From Acidobacteriota bacterium (GTDB lineage: Bacteria; Acidobacteriota; Thermoanaerobaculia; Multivoradales; J023), in NCBI GenBank assembly GCA_029263395.1, contig JAJCXO010000128.1:1-64000 (forward strand): 64,000 nt of DNA, read 5' to 3'. Shown here piece by piece: positions 10,220 to 18,421 of the stretch. Below the pieces are notes generated by a model. It saw only the letters and a list, made by a program, of their open reading frames with translations. It was not told where the DNA came from and ran no database searches. The position numbers and the translations under genes are program-made. Position 1 is the stretch's first letter. Each line of letters opens with the position of its first letter.

Positions 10220-11722
10220 CTAGCGCCGCGCCAGCCGGACGCCGAAGATCACGATGCCGAGCACAAATGCGATCAGCATCAGAATCAACATCAGCGACGG
10301 CGCAACGCTGACCGAGGCCTGGACTTCGACGCTGACCGTCTTGTCTTCGGCTTCGATTGGTTGGTTGTCCGAGAACGACGTGGAACGGATACGCGTCTCG
10401 TATTTGCCGACGGCGGCATCGGCAGGCGGTTGCAACCGCAAACTGACGGTGCGTTCTTCGCCGATCGCGAGGCTTTCGATCAACGGCGGGTCGATCGCTT
10501 TCGTCCACCGCAGCGGCGGATCCGCGGTGACTTCGACGTTATCCAAACGACGCGTCCCCTCGTTGATCAGGTCGAGACGCACAACCACCTCCTCACCGGC
10601 GGCGGTCGGGAAGTAAAGAATCGGCGCCTTGACTCGTAGGCGGCCGACGCCTCGCGGCACCAATTCGAGCCGGACATGGCCAACCCCAAGCGTCGCGATC
10701 TCCTGTGCAGTCCAAGTCCGGTCTTCGAGTTCCCCCAAAGTCTCAATGCTCTGACGCGGCACCACTAACACCCAGAACGGAATCGGCTCGTTGATCGGAA
10801 CGCTCGACGAATCACGGTCTGGAAGGAAAACTTCGAGTGCCGCACTACGGGTCTGCGTCGACTCGGTGAATTTGAACTGACTGAGACGTGCATTGCTGCC
10901 CGGATCCTTGAAGTAGCGGTGGATCTGCGGTGGCAAACCCACAACCTCCAACTTGTAGGTGTCGGTGCGTCCACTAAACAGCTCCAACGTCAGATCGAAA
11001 GAGGCTGAAGCCCCAAGTTCGACTTCTTGCGAAAATTGCTCCGACTGCACCACAACACGATCTACCGAGGCGTCTTTCTGCAAGAAGATCTTCACCGAAC
11101 GTTGCCCGCTGTTGCCGTAGGTCAGGCGCACCGTCACCGCGTCGACATCCTGGAGCAGCGAAAAATCGATGGTGCCGGGTTGGCGGTAGCGCAACTCTTC
11201 GAGCTTGGCCTCATAAGGTTGCGAGATGATGGCCCCGTCGTCATTGGCGAGGGAGACGTAAACGTCGTGAATCAGATCGGGTTTCATCGACTGGAACAAC
11301 GTATCCTCAGTCTCGATCAAGTGAGCCAGCTCGGCACCACCGCCGGAAGTATTCTCGAGTTGCAAACGAACGTGCTTTCGACCGTCGTCAGCCTGGTACT
11401 TGACCGCCTCCATCACCGCCACGTATTGCTGTTCGAACAACACCGCCAACAGCGATTGCTGGTAGTTCACCTCAGCCTCGGACCATGCCCGCCGTGTTTC
11501 GTCGAGCCGGCTCTGCGACAGCAAGCCAGCACTGAAGATCTCCTGTTGCCGATCCAGTTGACTGCGAGCCAGGTCGAACGCATCTTTGGCCCGCTTCAAA
11601 CCCAGTAGCCGGTACTGATCGTCACGTTCGTTGAAGAACGTGCCAGACTGCGCGCCCACCGAGGTGGCGAGGCCGAGCCACAGCCACGCCCAGATGACCG
11701 ACATCAATTTGCCTGAGCGCAC
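10220..11722 (-). CDS. Exported NEW3-like/coiled-coil protein with C-terminal membrane anchor
   Basis: About 500 aa. GTG at 11722 is chosen because GGAGGT lies six bases upstream; a TTG at 11749 would overlap the previous gene but has no such site. Signal peptide ends at SVGAQ. Residues ~30-100 form a coiled-coil (LARSQLDRQQEIFSAGLLSQ) resembling the hairpin of TolC-type or adaptor proteins. Beta-rich domains follow; around 360-470 is a NEW3-type Ig-like domain (VVVRLDLINEGTRRLDNVEV, then the TVSLRLQPPADAAVGKYET segment). One C-terminal helix (LMLILMLIAFVLGIVIFGV) ends in Arg residues. This resembles the exported partner seen with some ABC-2 systems. The neighbours suggest it is the periplasmic component of the exporter, but that is inference. 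Confidence 0.75.
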   Translation of the reverse strand: MRSGKLMSVIWAWLWLGLATSVGAQSGTFFNERDDQYRLLGLKRAKDAFDLARSQLDRQQEIFSAGLLSQSRLDETRRAWSEAEVNYQQSLLAVLFEQQYVAVMEAVKYQADDGRKHVRLQLENTSGGGAELAHLIETEDTLFQSMKPDLIHDVYVSLANDDGAIISQPYEAKLEELRYRQPGTIDFSLLQDVDAVTVRLTYGNSGQRSVKIFLQKDASVDRVVVQSEQFSQEVELGASASFDLTLELFSGRTDTYKLEVVGLPPQIHRYFKDPGSNARLSQFKFTESTQTRSAALEVFLPDRDSSSVPINEPIPFWVLVVPRQSIETLGELEDRTWTAQEIATLGVGHVRLELVPRGVGRLRVKAPILYFPTAAGEEVVVRLDLINEGTRRLDNVEVTADPPLRWTKAIDPPLIESLAIGEERTVSLRLQPPADAAVGKYETRIRSTSFSDNQPIEAEDKTVSVEVQASVSVAPSLMLILMLIAFVLGIVIFGVRLARR

Positions 11723-11745
11723 CGAGCTACCTCCAAGAGCTCGCT

Positions 11746-12471
11746 TCAACGGATCACCATACCCGCGGGACGTTCAGCCTTGGCGACCTCGAGCTTGTGT
11801 GATTCGTCGCCACGGCGAATCTCGAGATGCAAGCGGTCACCAACGGCGGCCGCGCCGTATGCTTGTCGAAAGTCGCCGAGAGTCGCGATGGGCTTGCCGT
11901 CGACCGTCACCAGCATGTCACCTTCATGCAAATCACCGTCGTCCATCAGCTGGGTGAGGACACGTACTTCGCCGTCCTGCTCACCGAAGAGCACCCGCGC
12001 TTCATGGAAGAGCTCAACGTCACCGCCGCCGGGACCGGCCCGCACCACGCGCACGGCGGTACCGCCAGCGCCGAACACTCCCGAGATCGCCTCTGCGGAG
12101 CCTTTTGCAAAAGCCACCAGAAAACGCTGCTCGTCGCGGCCAAGCGCAAGCTTGACCTCGGCACCTTCGCTCAACCCGTCGTACAGCTCCCGCAGCTTGG
12201 AAATCGAACGGACGCGCTGACCGTTCATCATCAGCACGACATCCCCCTGGCGGAGGTCGAGGCTTCGATTCGCCTCAGGCCATACGGCTTTAGGCAGAAC
12301 CGTATTGAGGGTGATCGCATCACCCCTCTCCGCCGCTTCGGCGATCGCTCCAATCTCCATCAACATGAGACTGGTTGCGGGATCAAGGCTGCGCTGCATC
12401 ACCTGCTGGGCATCAATCGGAGTCGGACACCACAGGACGGCGAGAATCAACGGGAACACGAGAGGCTTCAT
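11746..12471 (-). CDS. Exported PDZ-domain protein
   Basis: A 241-aa exported protein, first gene of the ABC-exporter operon. ATG at 12471 has GGAGG nine bases upstream and begins a clean signal peptide (MKPLVFPLILAVLWCPTPI then DAQQ). Two PDZ-like carboxylate-binding segments are visible: LRQGDVVLMMNGQRV with SISKLRELYDGLSEGAEVK (residues ~65-110) and LHEGDMLVTVDGKPI with ATLGDFRQAYGAAAVGDRL (~190-230). There is no protease domain, so the role is probably binding or scaffolding in the periplasm. The gene end lies 23 bp before the next start. PDZ assignment is firm; partner and function are inferred from the operon. Confidence 0.8.
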   Translation of the reverse strand: MKPLVFPLILAVLWCPTPIDAQQVMQRSLDPATSLMLMEIGAIAEAAERGDAITLNTVLPKAVWPEANRSLDLRQGDVVLMMNGQRVRSISKLRELYDGLSEGAEVKLALGRDEQRFLVAFAKGSAEAISGVFGAGGTAVRVVRAGPGGGDVELFHEARVLFGEQDGEVRVLTQLMDDGDLHEGDMLVTVDGKPIATLGDFRQAYGAAAVGDRLHLEIRRGDESHKLEVAKAERPAGMVIR

Positions 12472-12511
12472 CGGTTTCCTCCAATCGGTCACTCTGGGGT
12501 TGCTCGGCTGA

Positions 12512-12547
12512 GAGACGGCCCACGCGAGTTGATGCGTGGCCCGTCTC
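12512..12547 (-). promoter_or_regulatory. Long hairpin in the leader of the ABC-exporter operon
   Basis: Two 14-base arms (12512-12525 and 12534-12547, gagacggcccacgc paired with gcgtggcccgtctc) with one mismatch and an 8-base loop. It sits about 40 bases before the start codon of the PDZ gene. No T-tract follows, so a leader hairpin or operator is more likely than an intrinsic terminator. Confidence 0.45.
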
Positions 12548-12623
12548 CAGCCCCTATAGCAACCGCAGTGCCAAGACGACGGAAACCTTGGAAACGCCCG
12601 TAGGTCAATGCAAGACGGCTTGT

Positions 12624-12649
12624 GTACCGGCTCGATCAGGAACCGGTAC
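12624..12649. promoter_or_regulatory. Small inverted repeat upstream of the exporter operon
   Basis: GTACCGG (12624-12630) and CCGGTAC (12643-12649) are perfect complements across a 12-base spacer. This is a possible operator or a second hairpin between the YIP1 gene and the exporter operon. No factor is identifiable. Confidence 0.3.
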
Positions 12650-12669
12650 AGCAACCAGCGGCATTGATG

Positions 12670-12689
12670 ACCTCCCCAAATGGGGAGGT
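12670..12689 (-). terminator. Stable hairpin after the YIP1 gene
   Basis: Eight-base arms acctcccc and ggggaggt enclose a 4-base loop, about 30 bases past the YIP1 stop codon. The position fits a transcription end, but no U-run follows on the leftward strand, so Rho-independent action is uncertain. Confidence 0.4.
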
Positions 12690-12717
12690 GATGGCTGAGA
12701 TCAGGAGAGGGTCGAAG

Positions 12718-13263
12718 TTAGTTGAATGCGCCAGCAAGCAGGCTCGCGCCACCGAGCATGCCGCCGAGCACCATGACAATCACGAAGTAAACTAGAAAAC
12801 CGATGACACAAACCGCGATCGCACGGCCAGTGCTCTGGTAGTCGAGCGCCTGACGGATAGCGATGACCGTCGTCGCCAACATCCAGAAAGTTGCGACGAG
12901 TGTGATCAGCCCGCCCAAGATCGGTATGAAACCGAAAATTCGTAGGATTCCTGGGGCTGAGGCAAAGCCAAGAGTCCGCAACAGCTCACCCATGTCGGAT
13001 TGGGTCTGCGGCTCCGGAATCAGCTTGGTACCAATGACAAACGACAAGCCAGCCCAGATGAACCAGCCGACCAAGGCCAACACGGTGGACATCACGATAC
13101 CGGTGATCCCCCCATCCCGAATCGCACCAATACCTGCAGCAACACTCGACAGCACGACAACCGTCATCGCCTGCTGGAAAGCGCCTGTATCCGCTTCCAC
13201 TTCCTCGTAGGTGCTCACATTGAGCATCGCAGCCCCGATCATTCGATCTTGAAAACTAGCCAT
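12718..13263 (-). CDS. YIP1-family membrane protein
   Basis: A 181-aa polytopic inner-membrane protein. It opens MASFQDRMIGAAMLNVSTYE with the soluble lead-in EVEADTGAFQQAMTVV, then about five hydrophobic segments (IGAIRDGGITGIVM, LALVGWFIWAGLSFVIG, ILGGLITLVATFWMLATTV, AVCVIGFLVYFVIVMVLGG). The YESLxR-like segment MGELLRTLGFASAPGILRI is a hallmark of bacterial Yip1-domain proteins, where the loop before the third helix carries the LGFASAP motif. ATG at 13263 has AAGGAG upstream. Bacterial family members have no established function. A stable hairpin follows the stop codon, so it may be monocistronic. Confidence 0.82.
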   Translation of the reverse strand: MASFQDRMIGAAMLNVSTYEEVEADTGAFQQAMTVVVLSSVAAGIGAIRDGGITGIVMSTVLALVGWFIWAGLSFVIGTKLIPEPQTQSDMGELLRTLGFASAPGILRIFGFIPILGGLITLVATFWMLATTVIAIRQALDYQSTGRAIAVCVIGFLVYFVIVMVLGGMLGGASLLAGAFN

Positions 13264-13412
13264 CCGTCTTCTCCTTCTCTCGAGTTTAGATCACCCACAT
13301 TTCCTGCGGACGTGTCTCTGGAAAGACCTGTTTCTGCCCGGACCTGGGCCTAGTCTTGGTAATTGTGCCAACGATTCTACGCGTTGCCACGGTCAGCAGC
13401 ATTTGGCAGACA

Positions 13413-14081
13413 CTAACGCCAAGCGAAGGTCGGCTGCTCGAAATGCGACACCGCAGTGCACCGACCATGGACCGCAAGCTCGGCGAACTGATGGATAATC
13501 GCAGCGGTAGGCGAGAAAACCAATGTACTGACACCGTCTGAGGCGCCTACACTGTCTAGGGAAAGGGCTGGCAGCGATGGTTGGTTCGCGAAGAAATTGG
13601 ACTTCACCAGGGCGTCTGGTCGCCCACACTCCGCCAGCGGCACGCGGTAGATAGCAGCCACTTCGTTCGGGTCTGGAGACAACTTGGCCTCACCACCCCA
13701 AGCTACCAACGGTGTCATCAGGAAACCCGACTCAGTAGCAAAGTCATCCAGTCGACCCAGCAGGGATGCGGGCTCGAGATGGAGACCAACTTCCTCGGAA
13801 AGCTCACGTAATCCCGCTTGTTCAGGCGTCTCACCGGGATCAAGTCGGCCACCAGGCAACGCGAACTGCCCACGGTGACGACGCAAGTGGCCAGCACGAC
13901 GCGTGAGGATAATCGTCGCTTGTCCGGACGCATCCGGCACCAAGGCCAAAACCACCGCCGACAGACGCCGTCCGGCTGATGGCAACCGCTGCCAGCTGTG
14001 AGCCGCCAAGCGATTGCCTAGCTCGTGCTTCAATTCGCCGCTGAAGTCGAGACCGGTCATCCTGCTGACCTCAACAGCCAC
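13413..14081 (-). CDS. NUDIX hydrolase, NudL/CoA-pyrophosphatase-like
   Basis: A 222-aa cytoplasmic enzyme expected to cleave a nucleoside-diphosphate-linked substrate, probably CoA. The Nudix box is complete: GGRLDPGETPEQAGLRELSE followed by EVGL. The upstream block IILTRRAGHLRRHRGQFALP matches the LLTxRAxxLRxHxGQ signature that separates CoA-type NUDIX enzymes from other members. GTG at 14081 lies 3 bp after the preceding gene; an ATG at 14060 is an alternative that would remove seven residues. The C-terminus is longer than in most CoA hydrolases (SLDSVGASDGVSTLVFSPTA then AAIIHQFAELAVHG). Likely cotranscribed with the small membrane protein upstream. Confidence 0.88.
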   Translation of the reverse strand: MAVEVSRMTGLDFSGELKHELGNRLAAHSWQRLPSAGRRLSAVVLALVPDASGQATIILTRRAGHLRRHRGQFALPGGRLDPGETPEQAGLRELSEEVGLHLEPASLLGRLDDFATESGFLMTPLVAWGGEAKLSPDPNEVAAIYRVPLAECGRPDALVKSNFFANQPSLPALSLDSVGASDGVSTLVFSPTAAIIHQFAELAVHGRCTAVSHFEQPTFAWR

Positions 14082-14084
14082 GGC

Positions 14085-14426
14085 TTACCTGAGGCTGCGC
14101 AGAATCGCAAACGTCACCGGTAGCAACACGAAGATACAGAACAGCACCACTCCGTTGAGGAACACTCCAACCTTGGCGATTTGTGGGCTACGACCAAACT
14201 TCAAGCCAATCAGACCAAGGACAAATCCAACCGGCGACAAGATCAATGTCGAAAAAATAATGTAGTTGAACTGAAGGTGCAAAACCTCGGAACCGAATAA
14301 CTGAAACGTCACCACGACCAGGAACGCGAGAAGCGACAGAAATCCCCAACTCAGCGACACATGGACTACACCGTAGTCGTCACCGTCAGACGGGTTGACG
14401 TAGGGTCCTGAAGACAAATCCGCCAT
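14085..14426 (-). CDS. Small membrane protein of unknown function
   Basis: A 113-aa protein with three hydrophobic segments: residues ~25-48 (LSWGFLSLLAFLVVVTFQLF), ~55-75 (YIIFSTLILSPVGFVLGLIG) and ~90-110 (VGVFLNGVVLFCIFVLLP). ATG at 14426 follows AGG-rich sequence; a GTG one codon earlier is possible. It ends 3 bp before the NUDIX gene, suggesting a two-gene operon. The layout resembles small DUF4190-like integral membrane proteins, but I do not recognise a specific family. Confidence 0.65.
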   Translation of the reverse strand: MADLSSGPYVNPSDGDDYGVVHVSLSWGFLSLLAFLVVVTFQLFGSEVLHLQFNYIIFSTLILSPVGFVLGLIGLKFGRSPQIAKVGVFLNGVVLFCIFVLLPVTFAILRSLR

Positions 14427-14499
14427 CACCTAGGTCCTATCACTCAGCATCACATCCCGCTCCCCAGACCTAATCATCACCGATCCTCCACATCAGCCC

Positions 14500-14961
14500 T
14501 CAGGCCTTCTTCAGTAGCGCAATCTGGCCAGCATGGTAAATATCGTGCTGGACGATGCCATGAAGCACGAAGTAGAACGAAAACTCGCGGTCGGCAACGT
14601 TCTCCATCAGCCGCGCTTCATCAAAGGCTTTGACGCGCTGGACCAGAGCCTTTTGGCTCGCTTCGAGATCCTCCAAAGCCTGCTCCCAGGCTTCCGGACG
14701 GTCACTCACAATCGTCGGCCAGTCGAGCTCTGCCGGCGGATGTTCATCGATCGGCCCGCCCACTAGAGCTTCGGCGACAACTCGACGCCAGTAGGTCATG
14801 TGCAACACCAACTCCCAGATCGAATGCGACCCCGCGATAGGACGCGCAGCGGCCTCCGATGCCGTCACACCTTCCAAGACCTCACGCACAGCTGGCCCGT
14901 GCCACGCTCGCCCGCGGTAGGTAGAACGCAGCAGAATTCGAATTCGCTTGACTTCATTCAT
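14500..14961 (-). CDS. DinB/DUF664-family metal-dependent protein
   Basis: A 153-aa four-helix-bundle protein. The expected metal-binding histidines are visible: HSIWELVLHMTYWRR (residues ~46-60) and HGIVQHDIYHAGQIALLKK at the C-terminus, the classic DinB ending HxxxH...H. Known relatives include bacillithiol and mycothiol S-transferase-type enzymes, though most family members have no assigned reaction. It is a lone leftward gene, divergent from the dehydrogenase on its right. Family confidence is high; substrate is unknown. Confidence 0.85.
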   Translation of the reverse strand: MNEVKRIRILLRSTYRGRAWHGPAVREVLEGVTASEAAARPIAGSHSIWELVLHMTYWRRVVAEALVGGPIDEHPPAELDWPTIVSDRPEAWEQALEDLEASQKALVQRVKAFDEARLMENVADREFSFYFVLHGIVQHDIYHAGQIALLKKA

Positions 14962-15030
14962 CGAGAACTCCCGGCCAGAATGTTGAGCCGTTGCAAACCG
15001 CTGTTAAGCGTACCGGTTTTCGCGAGCTCG

Positions 15031-15060
15031 GGCTATTGAGTCTTAGGCTATTGAGTCTTG
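15031..15060. repeat. Tandem 15-bp direct repeat in a divergent promoter region
   Basis: Two adjoining 15-bp copies, ggctattgagtctta and ggctattgagtcttg, differing only in the last base, between the divergent DinB and dehydrogenase genes. Possibly a pair of regulator sites or a recent slippage duplication. Confidence 0.6.
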
Positions 15061-15212
15061 GCTCCCAGGCCTTCGGCTAGGCCCGTCCTATCCGCCAACT
15101 GAGCCCTGGGAACACGGATCCTATCGTGCTCTCGAATGGTATGATCAAGCTTCTGTCTTTGGACAGAGTCGTCTCTGGGCAAAACACGTCCACTAAAGCA
15201 GGAGAGCAGGTG

Positions 15213-16283
15213 ATGGGGCAGGATATTCTCTCGGTGATCGAGCCATGGGACGGCAACGGCGTCATCACACGCCTCGACCCGCTGACCGGCACCTGGATCT
15301 TCATCGCACTCCATGACAGCACTCTCGGGACCCCGACCGGCGGCACCCGGATCAAGGTTTATCCCGAACTGAGCGCCGCATTGATCGACGCCACCCGCCT
15401 GGCCGAAGGCATGACCTACAAATGGGCCGGCTTGGGTATGGACTACGGAGGCGGTAAAGCAGTCCTGGCCCTGCCCGAGCAACCACTCGACGACAACGCC
15501 CGCCAAGGACTGTTGAAACGTTACGGTGCATTCATCGAATCGTTGTCCGGAGCGTTCAAGACCGGTGCTGACCTCGGCGCCAGTGCCGACGATATGGCAA
15601 CCATTGCCAGTCGCTGTCAACACGTGCTCGGCGTCGACTACGACACCATGGACTCAACCGACCCAGGGCCCTTCACCGCCCATGGCGTCGAGGTCGGCTT
15701 GCGGGCGGCGTTGGCTCAGGTGTTCGGCAGCGACAGCCCTGCAGACCGGACCATCTTGGTCCAGGGGCTGGGAGGGGTCGGCGCGCCGCTTGCCAGATCA
15801 CTGGCAGCAGATGGCGCTCGACTGATCCTGAACGACCTGGATGCCCACAGAGCTGAGACTCTGGCCGAAGAACTGAGTTGTCAAACCGCAGCCTCCGACA
15901 GCCTCTACTCCACCCCCTGCGATGTGTATGCACCCTGTGCCATCGGCGCGACAGTGAATGCTCAGACCATCCCGCAGCTAGCCTGCCGGATCGTCGCCGG
16001 TTCGGCCAACAATCAATTGCTCGAAGCCGAAGATGCCGAGCGCCTGCACCAGCGGGGCGTCCTGTACGTTCCCGACTACATCATCAACTCGGGTGGTGCC
16101 ATGGCGATCAGCCTGCAGCACACCGGACTCACCGAACGTGACGAGTTGATGCGACGGGTCGCCGGGATCCGCCCCGCAATCACTGAGATTTTGCAGGAAG
16201 CCGCCGCCAGCAACACCTCTCCAGTAGTCGCGGCCAGACACCGTGTCGATCGCATCCTCGCCCAGCGGCGAGAAACCATCTGA
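15213..16283 (+). CDS. Glu/Leu/Phe/Val dehydrogenase family, leucine dehydrogenase-like
   Basis: A 356-aa NAD(P)-dependent amino-acid dehydrogenase that interconverts a branched or aromatic amino acid and its 2-oxo acid. ATG at 15213 has GGAG eight bases upstream and removes a 29-codon non-conserved extension. Catalytic-domain motifs: GGTRIK, KWAGLGMDYGGGKAVL (catalytic Lys) and GAFKTGADLGASADDM. The Rossmann domain has VQGLGGVGAPLARSLAADGA, then AGSANNQL and YVPDYIINSGGAMAI. Its length and the GGTR/GMDYGGGKA pattern fit Leu/Phe dehydrogenases rather than hexameric GDH. It is monocistronic and divergent from the DinB gene. The exact amino-acid preference cannot be read from sequence. Confidence 0.9.
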   Translation: MGQDILSVIEPWDGNGVITRLDPLTGTWIFIALHDSTLGTPTGGTRIKVYPELSAALIDATRLAEGMTYKWAGLGMDYGGGKAVLALPEQPLDDNARQGLLKRYGAFIESLSGAFKTGADLGASADDMATIASRCQHVLGVDYDTMDSTDPGPFTAHGVEVGLRAALAQVFGSDSPADRTILVQGLGGVGAPLARSLAADGARLILNDLDAHRAETLAEELSCQTAASDSLYSTPCDVYAPCAIGATVNAQTIPQLACRIVAGSANNQLLEAEDAERLHQRGVLYVPDYIINSGGAMAISLQHTGLTERDELMRRVAGIRPAITEILQEAAASNTSPVVAARHRVDRILAQRRETI

Positions 16284-16296
16284 TTCCATAACCCCA

Positions 16297-16323
16297 CATT
16301 CGGCCTGCTTGCCAGACCGAATG
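16297..16323 (+). terminator. Weak hairpin between convergent genes
   Basis: CATTCGG (16297-16303) and CCGAATG (16317-16323) pair across 13 bases, 14 bases beyond the dehydrogenase stop codon. No T-run follows; placement between convergent genes is the main support. Confidence 0.3.
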
Positions 16324-16428
16324 GCCGTCAGGGCTCACGAGCAACCAGGATTGTTACTGCCATGAGGACGGCCTGTTGCCAAACGCTACCCATGGTGAGG
16401 TGCGGCGCGAAGCCTGTCTCGTTCCACC

Positions 16429-17076
16429 CTACTCTGGAAGACTCTGAATGAACTCGTCCGAGCGACGAATCGAAACCCTCAGATCTTCGATCAATCGACC
16501 GACCTCACGCTCGATATCCTGGACCTCGATCTCGAGGCCACCAACCGCCTGCGCGTTCAGGTTGTGTTTCAGAAACAGCACCTGGTCCTCGAACTTCTGC
16601 AGCACCGGGTCCATACTGCGCTCGCTGGTGCCTAAAGAATCACTCATCCGACGAAAACGACTCTTGGTTTCGTCGAGCTTGCCACGACTCCGTTGCCGCA
16701 AGTTGGGATCCGAGATCGAGCCAAGCTCGGTCTCCCACTCGGAAAACAGGTCGTCGGCGATGGCGTTGACTCGCTCGATACGGTCGCGTAAGGCATCCGC
16801 CGCCGAGACGCTACTATCGTAGTCCCGCTTGAGCGCATCGTAGCGCTTCTCGAGATCACCGCCATCAAAACCGTAGAGCTCCTTGATGCGAGTCAAGGCA
16901 TCTTCGAATTGCTCGCTGACCTCTTCCTGATCTTTGTGCACCGCCTCGACATTGTCGCGCAGCAGATCGCGTTTCTCCTTGCCGAGCTGTTCCCACGCAG
17001 CGTAATAAATGGTGGTACAGCCGGTACAAGAGAGGGCCAGCAGCGTAGCCAGTGCAGTAAAGTGTCGCATCAACAT
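16429..17076 (-). CDS. DUF2959-family lipoprotein
   Basis: A 215-aa predicted lipoprotein. ATG at 17076 has GGGAG upstream; the N-terminus MLMRHFTALATLLALSCTGC ends in a lipobox with Cys as the anchor. The rest is almost entirely helical and coiled-coil (KEKRDLLRDNVEAVHKDQEE, FDGGDLEKRYDALKRDYDSS, SRGKLDETKSRFRRMSDSLG, VLQKFEDQVLFLKHNLNAQA). The order AWEQLGKEKRDLL..V......Q..A..QF..AL is the DUF2959 pattern. The function of this family is not known. It lies 39 bp downstream of the start side of the M19 dipeptidase gene on the same strand, so cotranscription is possible. Confidence 0.82.
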   Translation of the reverse strand: MLMRHFTALATLLALSCTGCTTIYYAAWEQLGKEKRDLLRDNVEAVHKDQEEVSEQFEDALTRIKELYGFDGGDLEKRYDALKRDYDSSVSAADALRDRIERVNAIADDLFSEWETELGSISDPNLRQRSRGKLDETKSRFRRMSDSLGTSERSMDPVLQKFEDQVLFLKHNLNAQAVGGLEIEVQDIEREVGRLIEDLRVSIRRSDEFIQSLPE

Positions 17077-17115
17077 CAAGGAGCTCCCAGAGAATTGAGG
17101 GTCTAGCAAATCAAC

Positions 17116-18396
17116 TCAGCCGGCAGCCTGCAACCTGGCCGCAACTTCGTCCACTTCTTGCCAAACCCGCATCACGTTACCGCTACAGATCTTGCGAATA
17201 TCGTCTTCGGAGTATCCCTTGTCGAGCAAGGCTTCGATGAGATTAGGCATCTGAGACGCATCCTTGAGACCGGTCGGCAGCGAGTCACCGACGCCGTCAA
17301 AATCAGAGCCCAGACCAACATGGTCGATCCCGACCAACTGAACTACGTGGTCGATGTGGGCCACAACATCGGAAACATCCGCAAAGATCGGTGGATGCTC
17401 TTTCTTGTATTGATCCGAGAACTCTTTGATCCGCTCGTCGTCCGAGTCGAGGTTGTTCTCCTCGACAAACTTGGCGACCACCTCCCACTGCTTGGTGCCG
17501 CGGACATTCTCTTCGCCGCTCAGGAACGCGGAGCCGAAGTTGATCTGCACCACCCCGCCGTGCTCGGCAAGCTTGCGAATCATGTCGTCGCTGATATTCC
17601 GTTCCCAATCTGGCGTGAACTTACGGCACGACGAGTGTGACGCGATCGCCGGGGCCTCCGACAGCTCCATCACCTGGTAGAAGGCGTCATCAGAGACATG
17701 TGAGATGTCGACCATCACGCCGAGACGATTCATCTCCGCCACCACCTCGCGACCGAAGGGACTCAGGCCTTTCCACTTCTTCTCCGTCTCGTAGGATGAA
17801 TCGCAGATGTGATTGTTTTTGGAGTGGGTCAAGGTGATGTAGCGGATCCCACGCTCGGCGAAGTAACGCAGGTTTTCCAAGTCCCCTTCGATCGGCGCAC
17901 CGTTCTCCATCCCCATCGGTAACGCGATCTTGCCGGCCGCAAACGCCGCTTCCACATCGGCGCGGGAGCGCGCCACCATGAACTTATCGGGCCAATCCGC
18001 TTCGAACTTCTCCACCATGTCGATCAGCAGGTCCGCGTGCTCCTTGGCGCCTTCGTCCTCGAGAGCTGCCGGCACATAAATCGACATGAACGGCGCGTCG
18101 AGCCCTCCGGCTTTGGCCCGTGGGTAGTCGAAGTCCCCTTTCTCGGTCCGCACTGAGATGTCTTCCATCTCGGCGAACAGACGGTACGGCACGTCGACAT
18201 GAGTGTCGATCATCAGCGTTTCTTGGGCGAGCTTCAAGGCGCGGTCTTTGTTGCTGACCGGTGTCGTCACCTCAGCCGCCGTCTCTGTCTCGGGGGCTTC
18301 ACCACCACAGCCAGTCCCTATTCCGCCGATACACGTCAGGGCCACCATCGCCACCGAGCCTCTCGTCCAGGGATTCAGATTTGTCCAGAACTTCAC
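17116..18396 (-). CDS. Exported membrane dipeptidase, peptidase family M19
   Basis: A 426-aa zinc dipeptidase (renal-dipeptidase type). GTG at 18396 is preferred: GGAGG is seven bases upstream and it begins an export signal with a lipobox-like end (CIGGIGTGC). Metal and active-site motifs appear in order: MIDTHVDVPYRL (first zinc ligands), GMENGAPIEGDLENLRYFAE, RYITLTHSKNNHICDSS, MVDISHVSDDAFYQV, PAIASHSSCRKF and DHVGLGSDFDGVG. All expected ligands look present, so the enzyme should be active in the periplasm or on the outer surface. It diverges from comM, sharing a 119-bp intergenic region. Longer 5' reading would extend into non-conserved Arg-rich sequence. Confidence 0.93.
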   Translation of the reverse strand: MKFWTNLNPWTRGSVAMVALTCIGGIGTGCGGEAPETETAAEVTTPVSNKDRALKLAQETLMIDTHVDVPYRLFAEMEDISVRTEKGDFDYPRAKAGGLDAPFMSIYVPAALEDEGAKEHADLLIDMVEKFEADWPDKFMVARSRADVEAAFAAGKIALPMGMENGAPIEGDLENLRYFAERGIRYITLTHSKNNHICDSSYETEKKWKGLSPFGREVVAEMNRLGVMVDISHVSDDAFYQVMELSEAPAIASHSSCRKFTPDWERNISDDMIRKLAEHGGVVQINFGSAFLSGEENVRGTKQWEVVAKFVEENNLDSDDERIKEFSDQYKKEHPPIFADVSDVVAHIDHVVQLVGIDHVGLGSDFDGVGDSLPTGLKDASQMPNLIEALLDKGYSEDDIRKICSGNVMRVWQEVDEVAARLQAAG

Positions 18397-18421
18397 AGCG
18401 TGTCCTCCTGCCGGGAGTCTA

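Noticed and set aside
12472-12654. Longer N-terminus for the PDZ protein
   Set aside because: The ATG at 12471 has a strong GGAGG and begins a signal peptide; the extension covers the leader hairpins.
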